From Lindgomyces ingoldianus (taxonomy: Eukaryota > Ascomycota > Dothideomycetes > Pleosporales > Lindgomycetaceae), in NCBI RefSeq assembly GCF_010093535.1, contig NW_022985203.1, forward strand, positions 124,001 through 188,000: a DNA stretch of 64,000 bases, in the 5' to 3' direction. The position numbers and the translations under genes are program-made. Of the stretch, positions 58,026 through 64,000 are shown piece by piece; the stretch's first letter is position 1, and each line of letters begins with the position of its first letter. The notes beneath the pieces are model-generated. The model had not been told where the DNA came from. It was given only the letters and a program-made list of their open reading frames with translations, and searched no databases.

Positions 58026-58827
58026 CTACGAGGTGTTGCCACCAACTATCTTCAGTATCGTCTCCCATTCCCGCGTGCCCTTCGGCCTATTCAAGGCTGT
58101 TTCTCTCACTTCGCTAGCATGGTCCAGATTCTCTTCGTCCTTGATCTCAACAACCATAAGGTGGTCGCCTTCTTCCTTCCCCATAATTGGCAGTATCTTG
58201 TTGATGTTGTCGTAATATTTGAGATACCTTATTCCAAAGTTCTCCTTGTCGCCTTTCCTGTCACGTTTCAAGCAACGCTTCTTTGCTATCTCCTCCGCAC
58301 AATTCATCACCAAAACCAATATTCTCTCTCTACGCTCCTGCGTAATGTGATACAATTTCCTGAATTCTTTCCAGTGATCATCACTCCGGGGGAATCCATC
58401 GATAATCCAGCATTTCGTCGAAACACCTTGCGCGAAGATCTCTTGTCGAAGAAGCTTAGCGGCCAGTTCTCCGGGAAGCGATTCGTTTCCGGATTTGTAC
58501 TCGGCAACCTGCTTGAATTCCAATGCTGTGATTTTATATGCTTGAGTAGCTTGATCGGATGTCATTTCCTTGACCTTACGAAGGACGTCACCATAGGAAA
58601 TATGCTTGAAATTGTATTCGCTGACGAGGTGCTTGGACAGGGTTTCTTTTCCCGCTCCAGGAGGACCTTTTTCATGTCAGCTTTAGCTCACAATAGTTTG
58701 GATTTGGATGCTTCATACCAAGGATAAAGACAAGGCCTGGGCTTAGCTCTTCTGAGACAACATCTACTGGCTCCTGTTCTTGCCCGACGATCTGAGTTTC
58801 TGCGGTAGGAATATCTCCCGAAGACAT
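58026..58827 (-). CDS. Nucleoside-monophosphate kinase (adenylate/UMP-CMP kinase family)
   Basis: Two exons (58827-58719 and 58666-58026) give 249 residues. The P-loop is completed across the intron: VFILGPPGAGKET at residues 33-45, followed by HISYGDVLR. The NMP-binding region has CWIIDGFPRS, the family's D-G-F-P-R motif. A short LID with KKRCLKRDRKGDKENFGIRY follows, typical of short-LID UMP/CMP- and AK1-type kinases. The enzyme moves a phosphate from ATP to a nucleoside monophosphate, probably in the cytosol; base preference is not certain. Its start lies 345 bp below the viperin homologue's stop, on the same strand. This recalls the vertebrate RSAD2-CMPK2 neighbours, although CMPK2 belongs to the thymidylate-kinase group, so the kinase differs. 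Confidence 0.85.
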
Positions 58828-59172
58828 AGGGTTGTTTTCTCCAAATATGATAAAGGTTTGCCAAATGCTGTTGTAGATGGTGTATCATATGGAATTCGTC
58901 TTATTTGTAGGTACTCTTCCAATAACCCACTCAGACATGGTCCTTTGTTACAAGAGACATGGGAGAAAGTGTACTGACATTAATATCTGAGATCTAGATT
59001 TCCATTTATTATTCTAGGTCAGTGTCTAAAACATTTCCCAAGTTCTTTATCCCAGAACTCAAAACACCCAGATAAAATGAAACCGCGACCTAGGAAGTAG
59101 AGAGCGTCTAAATTCTGTCTAGCAGATTCCATCCTTGCGTTTATGTGTATGTATGTACGCGTTCCCCGTCGT
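58828..59172. other. Kinase-viperin intergenic region
   Basis: 345 bp between the viperin homologue's stop and the kinase's start on the minus strand. It must hold the viperin 3' UTR and the kinase promoter. No further gene was recognised. Confidence 0.5.
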
Positions 59173-60375
59173 TCAGAACTCCAGGTCACTCAATTTCACT
59201 CCGCCCAGCTCCCCACTACAAGCAGTCTTCCCATTACCGCCAGCATCTCTACTCCAATCATAGACTCCACCTCTCTCATTGAACGCCTGCTCATCCCACT
59301 CGACTTGGCTGAGCGCTTTCTGAACACCCACCTCCAATATCGGATCAGAGTGCTTTCTCTTGTCATTACCAGCGTCCAGGAAGTGGAGATACTCATCTAA
59401 AATCTAAATTCTTATTAGTAAGAAGGACCATGTATCCACAACCGCACTCCAAAGTTCTAGGAAGAACTCAGAAAGCCACGCTAGGTAGGAACCACTTACC
59501 AAATAACTCGCCCTCATCAAACGATTCGGCTCTGGAGTAAACCCCTTAACCCCCTTATGCCTCCTACAAAACCATCCAAACTCCTCATCAGTAACCACCA
59601 TACTCCTCGCATCCCTCCTCCTCGTCTCATTTTCATTCTCCCCATCCACCACCAGCACCTGAAACACCTTCCACCGAAATGGCGCCAACTCGCTCACCAC
59701 ATCCACCATATCCTCTTCCCAATTCTTCGCACACACAACCGTATTCAACTTGAATCTGACCCCAAACTTCCGACACCAATCCCGGATCCTAAAGAGCTGC
59801 GTGACATTGTCGAATGGCACACCAGTCGTCCGTTCTGCGCGACCGATGAGCTGATTCGTCTCCGCCTTCATAGAATCACACGAGATAGCTAGGATATCGA
59901 TCCAAGCGCCCCAGTTCGCGAGCCACTGTTCCGAGACGCGGGTTCCGTTTGATACAATACTCACGCTCTCGAGCTGCAGCTCCTCTTTCGCGAACTTGCA
60001 TAGTTGGCCCAGGTGCTTGGGATACAGGAATGGCTCGCCGCCTGCGAAGTTGAGTTTGCGCATGCCGGATTCGGCGAGAAGCCTGAGCGCGTTTTGAGCA
60101 GTGGGTAAAGGGGCATGGTACCCGGTTAGCTCGGTATGGAAGCAGAACTTGCAGGCTGCGTTGCAGACGCGGGTGAAGTGGTAGTTTACGCTGATGGGGA
60201 TGGTGTGGCCGAGGATTTTACGGCGGTAGAGGAGTGTGAGGTAGCGGGTGGGTTTTGGGAAGATTTTGAAGTGGAAGTAGAGGAAGGGGAGGCTAATTAA
60301 GGCGATAGCGGTTGTGAGGAGGAGGGGGTGGGAGAGAGTTGGGAGGTTGGATAGCAGGGCTCTGAGTAGCGGCAT
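59173..60375 (-). CDS. Viperin homologue, radical SAM ddhCTP-synthase-like
   Basis: Two exons (60375-59500 and 59403-59173) give 368 residues, close to animal viperin (about 361). A hydrophobic N-terminal segment (about residues 15-36) would tether it to ER or lipid droplets. The radical SAM motif is VNYHFTRVCNAACKFCFH with Cys71, Cys75 and Cys78. AGGEPFLYPK (111-120) binds SAM, and IVSNGTRVS and ILAISCDSMK match viperin strands. KLNTVVCAKNW and a C-terminal LDEYLHFLDAG, ILEVGVQKAL, FNERGGVYDWS follow viperin's own tail, which sets it apart from other radical SAM enzymes. Known viperins convert CTP to the chain terminator ddhCTP; the same activity is inferred here. The second exon was built from splice signals and its fit is good. 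Confidence 0.9.
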
Positions 60376-61109
60376 CTTTATTCAGGTATATGGCGGGTTA
60401 TCTCGATAGCTAGACTGCAGAGGGAGATTACCAGTAGAGATTGCGGAAGACAATGGCGTAAAGTGCCGTTATTAAATACTCAAAAGGTTGTTATATTATT
60501 ATTCTGCTAGTACTTCTTCGTGATGTTTCTAGCTTTAATAGAACTGTTTCGAACTTGGACACAAACGTTTCCAGCTTTGACAGAAATGTTTCCAGTTTTG
60601 ACACAAATGTTTCCAGTTTTGACACAAATGTTTCCAGTTTTGACACAAATGTTTCCAGTTTTGACACAAATGTTTCCAGCATTGACACAAACAACCTTCC
60701 TTTTTATGACGTGACACGAAAAACAAATCTCTAAATAGAACGAGCGAGATGTAACAGGTGGGCGTTGGTTCGTTTCTCGCCCTTTGTGGCCATCCATATT
60801 GATAGAAGAAACGGGTAACGCATACAGTAGAAAGAAAGAAAAAGCATGAAAGTTTGAAAGTCAGCGAAAGCATTCGTAGCAAATAAAGGCAAGCAATTTT
60901 TACAAACTTACTTTAAAGGAACAAGTCAGCACAAGAAATTTATCAACAAGCATTCAGATGTCCTAAATGGCAAACCAAATTAAATACTCCCTCCTAGATT
61001 GGAATGGAGGTACCATTATCGAACTTATGAAAGCAGAGGTGTTTGGTGCAGTCTTCGTTATCGGTATATTCTCTACCCTTGTGCGCACTTTTCACGAAGA
61101 GAAACTAAC
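60376..61109. other. Viperin promoter region
   Basis: Region upstream of the viperin homologue, including the minisatellite. A plus-strand frame starting at 60968 (MANQIKYSLLDW) is open for about 55 codons but could not be joined in phase to the small frame at 61110. Confidence 0.45.
60546..60692 (-). repeat. 21-bp minisatellite, seven units, upstream of viperin gene
   Basis: Seven tandem 21-bp units (plus-strand consensus GTTTCCAGTTTTGACACAAA plus T) run from 60546 to 60692. The four central units are identical; outer units differ at a few bases. It lies 170 bp upstream of the viperin start. All three minus-strand frames are open through it, giving seven-residue periods such as FVSKLET, a heptad pattern, in a 67-codon frame with its own ATG at 60694. 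Confidence 0.9.
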
Positions 61110-61358
61110 ATGCAAAAGGCCCACCCGGTGCGGGTAACGCCGGACCTGCCCACATTCAAGGATGCATCCGTCGACTACATGATCCGCGAGATTACCAATT
61201 ACGATGATAACAATCTCGCAGCATTGTATTTTGGCCTTGAGGAACTTGACATCGAGGATGTCAAGGCCGGCATGAATAAAGGTTCTCTTATTTCGAGAAT
61301 AATCATCGCGAAGATCTTGAGCAAGGGGGTGTTGGTTAGCCAGTCGGGGATTCGATAA
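61110..61358 (+). CDS. Small unknown protein, 82 residues
   Basis: An open frame from an internal ATG (MQKAHPVRVTPDLPTF) to a stop at 61358. Composition is protein-like (acidic NYDDNNLAALYFGLEELD, then basic IIIAKILSKGV) rather than random. A CTAAC..AAAAG sequence just before it could be an intron end, in which case an upstream exon exists. It has no known domain. It is divergent from the viperin gene. Confidence 0.3.
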   Translation: MQKAHPVRVTPDLPTFKDASVDYMIREITNYDDNNLAALYFGLEELDIEDVKAGMNKGSLISRIIIAKILSKGVLVSQSGIR

Positions 61359-61781
61359 GAGTGGTTGGGAGAAGGTGCTTGCTATTAAACTCGACTGCTT
61401 GGACATGATAGTGACCACACGAGCTGGGAGCCGCGAGGCCATGTCTTAGGCTCAATAGCGAAAACAAGGGAATAGTATTGAGGAGGTCGGGAGATATTTA
61501 AAAAGGGCAAATTCGAGGTGATTAAGATTGAAAGAAGAGAGGATCAGGACTTAGGCGCTATGATCAAGCTGGTTTCCGAAAGACTTGAACAGAGTAAGAC
61601 TTAGAGGAGCCTTGCATGTCCGAACTGACACAAGACTGTGCGAATAAGTAAATAGTGGAGGGTAGATATTTGTTACTCAGGTGCTTGGCAATGTCGTAAA
61701 CTCGTAACGTAATGCACCAAATTATTCGGCAAGTGCATCTACCTCAGTCCACCTACCTTTTAAGCACCATATATTATTTCA
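61359..61781. other. Intergenic, no supported gene
   Basis: About 0.42 kb at the 3' end of the esterase gene. Nothing was recognised. Confidence 0.5.
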
Positions 61782-63119
61782 TCAATAACCCGATTCTACA
61801 TCACTGTCAGCGACGCTCATTTTTGAACATTGAAAGTATCTCTCACCGTCATTCCAATAAAGCGTCTCATGCTGCACCTCCGGCCCCGTAGCTCCGAACT
61901 CCCACCCAAACTTGATCCTAATATATTGCATAACATGGCTCGCAATCTTGATATGTCCAAAATCAGTCGGATGCCACTGCGGTCCAATATCATTGTGTTG
62001 CAGTATTCCTGTACTATTGAAATAATGCACAAAACCCTGATCCTTGTAATGGTTATAAACTTGGTAGATTTCGTTGATGAAGGCGCCAGATTGTGCATAA
62101 CTGTTTCCGAAGGAGTAGAAGCCGTTCCAGAGAGACATAAGAACGATTTGCGCGTTAGGGTAGGTAGTGTGGACTTTTTCGACGAAAGAGAGATAGGAGG
62201 ATAGGTATTGTGAGCTGGTAACATTATTGGCGGTATTATTATCATTTGTGCCGAGATTTATGACAACGATGTCAGCGGCGGGGTGTTTACTAAACTCCCA
62301 TTTCTCAGGTTCTGTCCCATATATCTCGGATGCGCGCCAAGATGTGTCGGATGTTTGGAACCATTGGTATGTTTGGCCTCGAGGATTGCCCCAGCAGTTC
62401 GCGTCGTGCAAGCATATGCCAGGGTAAGCGGTGATGCTGAACTCGACATTGCCGAAGCCGGCGCCGATGCTATAGCCGAAACCTGAGAATGCTTCATATG
62501 TAGCGTACATCCCGGATGTCAAGCTGTCCCCAATGAACTCGATAGTTTTGCTGTAGTTAGGGAGTTTAATGAGCCTGGAGTTGGAGTTGACGTGAACGGC
62601 TCGGATTTGGATGCCATAAGCCCAATTTGTGACACGGAGCTCAAATGTTAGTGGAAGTTGGTTGGAAAGAGTGGCGCCGAGGCCTAGCGTGCTAGGGGAG
62701 ATGAAATGATGGGTGGAGCCGGCAGTCACGTTAGTGAACTGCCAATCCAGGCCCCCCACGCGGTAAGCAACAAGCACTCCTTGGGAGGTGTACTGGCCGA
62801 ACGTGATGGCAACATCTTGTCCAGTGAAGCCGAACTTGATCCCAGGGGCACTGCAGCGGATAGTTAGTCAATCATCAGGCAGTGGCGATCGTTGGTTTCC
62901 GTACGCCCACCACGAGATGTGCTTACTATCCCAACGGCCCTTGTAGGATATTTCAGTAGCATTTGGGCCATACGTCCTCCAGCCGGTTGAGTTAAGGCTT
63001 ATGGAAGCGACCGTGGTCTCCTGGAAGTGTGTCTCTCTGACTTGCCCATTCTGGAGAATCGTCGACGAGGACAGTGAAACGAGTGCCACAAGGGCACCGA
63101 GAAGGGAGCAGACCCTCAT
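61782..63119 (-). CDS. Secreted SGNH/CE2-type carbohydrate esterase
   Basis: Two exons (63119-62905 and 62850-61782) give 427 residues; the intron starts GTACGG, has a CTAAC branch site and ends GCAG. The start MRVCSLLGALVALVSLSSS is a signal peptide. An N-terminal beta-sandwich-like part (about residues 30-145) precedes the SGNH hydrolase domain: catalytic serine in IEFIGDSLTSG, NLGTNDNNT with the block III Asn/Gly features, and WHPTDFGHIKIA with the Asp-His pair. This order matches carbohydrate esterase family 2, which removes acetyl groups from xylan or other glycans. It is probably extracellular, consistent with the GH45 and GH16 enzymes in the window. The last 20 residues are polar with no anchor. 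The CE2 assignment is by architecture; SGNH is firm. Confidence 0.83.
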
Positions 63120-64000
63120 TACAACGACAACTGGATGAGACGGGTGGTGAGAAGCCAATTGACAGGGGACATGAGAGAAATAGATCCATTGAAACTATAT
63201 ATTCGTGGAAATGGGGGACTGGACTTGGAAACTGTGAATTAAAAGACGTCAAGGTTCCGGGTCCTCGTTCCTCCATCAACGTCATTTAAGCTTTCGATCC
63301 TGGTAAACGTTGATCTACCTTGCCTTAGTCGCAATGTGGGTGGATTGATTATCCGCGAATAAATTGTGTACAATTCGCTTGTGCCCTTTGAAGCTTCGCA
63401 GAGCCGCTCTCGATCAATTGAAGATATTCAAATTCACCTCCACCGAGTCAGCAGGACCCGCATTTTCAACCCCCAAGGCCGCTGGCACCTTCTCGATGCG
63501 GACCATGTCCCTCTATGGCGAGTTGTGCGAGCTGGTGGGGTGTGCGCAACCTTGGAACTCACGGCGTGTAATCTTTGCGCCCCTGTTCCTGGTGGGTGAA
63601 GAGCATGTCGAGATGGTGTGCAGACGGAGACCGGGAGTCCGCTCCAAAATCGGCACGTCTGAACCCGCGCTGCGACAGCGGCGGTACAAAAGGACAGCGG
63701 GCAGCCATAGCGGCGGTTTTTATTCTCAAGGTTGTCTCGCGATAGTGAGAGAGTGGTCTTGTCAGGCCGCAGTCAGGTGTTCGAGACGACCCAATCTCGC
63801 GACGCTCTCGCCGCCGACGGGCTGTAGGGCTGCAGGATCCCTCCCTCGAGACTACAAGAGCTTCGTCGCAGAATGTCGGGCGATTGGCTTGACGTTGCTT
63901 GTTTTAACTCGTTTGTGGTGTCCCCCGGAAGCTGCACGGCTTTTCTTTTGGCTGAAATTTGGTCCGCTTGGCTGCAACCCCCATGCCGTCGCTGGCGGGC
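63120..64000. other. Esterase upstream region
   Basis: About 0.9 kb to the window end. It includes the esterase promoter; a 77-codon plus frame at 63366-63599 has no motif. Confidence 0.5.

Noticed and set aside
60546..60692. CRISPR-like repeat array
   Set aside because: Units are directly adjacent with no unique spacers, so it is a minisatellite; the genome is eukaryotic.

Overview
The window reads as nuclear DNA of a filamentous ascomycete. Genes carry short introns of roughly 45-75 bp with GT..AG ends and CTAAC/CTGAC-like branch sites. The product set is typical of the group: a Zn2Cys6 regulator, a P450, secreted glycoside hydrolases, a DUF1996 protein, a 7TM rhodopsin-like protein and prion-inhibition/DUF7580-type genes. 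The best family matches recalled are from Leotiomycetes/Sordariomycetes, but the species cannot be named. No rRNA, tRNA or CRISPR array was seen. Exon coordinates were derived by hand from splice signals and reading-frame continuity.

Layout. 0-0.3 kb: frame-broken 3' remnant of a copper amine oxidase, then about 4.9 kb with no recognisable gene. 5.2-16.6 kb: a TauD/TfdA-type dioxygenase (+), a Zn2Cys6 regulator (-), a GNAT acetyltransferase (+), a doubtful decayed basic-protein gene (-) and a seven-exon P450 (-). 17.4-23.4 kb: small signal-peptide proteins with hydrophobic tails (-), a fungal-specific multipass membrane protein (+), and a decayed copy of that protein's 5' half. 24.1-25.8 kb: an intronless secreted DUF1996 protein (-). 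26-33.4 kb: a gene graveyard with a broken MAPKKK-like kinase (-) and a broken DUF7580 gene (+). 33.5-38.2 kb: a GH45 endoglucanase (+) and a 7TM rhodopsin-like protein (-). 40.4-43 kb: an unknown protein (+) and a D-threonine aldolase-like enzyme (-). 43.5-46.1 kb: a broken ubiquitin-like-domain gene beside an AT-rich 941-bp element with terminal inverted repeats. 47.2-54.8 kb: a membrane GT2 glycosyltransferase (-) and a membrane-anchored GH16 glucanase (-). 55.8-60.4 kb: a same-strand run of Mpv17/PMP22, CYTH triphosphatase, nucleoside-monophosphate kinase and a viperin (radical SAM) homologue. 61.8-63.1 kb: a secreted SGNH/CE2-type esterase (-).

The most interesting region is 56.9-60.4 kb. 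The viperin homologue keeps its radical-SAM cluster motif and the viperin-type C-terminus. It lies next to an adenylate/UMP-CMP kinase-family gene, with a CYTH triphosphate-handling enzyme one gene further on. Vertebrate RSAD2 (viperin) neighbours CMPK2, and viperin makes ddhCTP from CTP, so this resembles a fungal nucleotide-based antiviral or stress module. A 21-bp minisatellite, open in all three frames of the minus strand, lies just upstream of the viperin gene.

The rest is a mosaic of gene-dense blocks (plant-polymer and cell-wall enzymes, metabolism) and gene-poor blocks holding decayed genes, some with C-to-T-type stops that may reflect repeat-induced point mutation.
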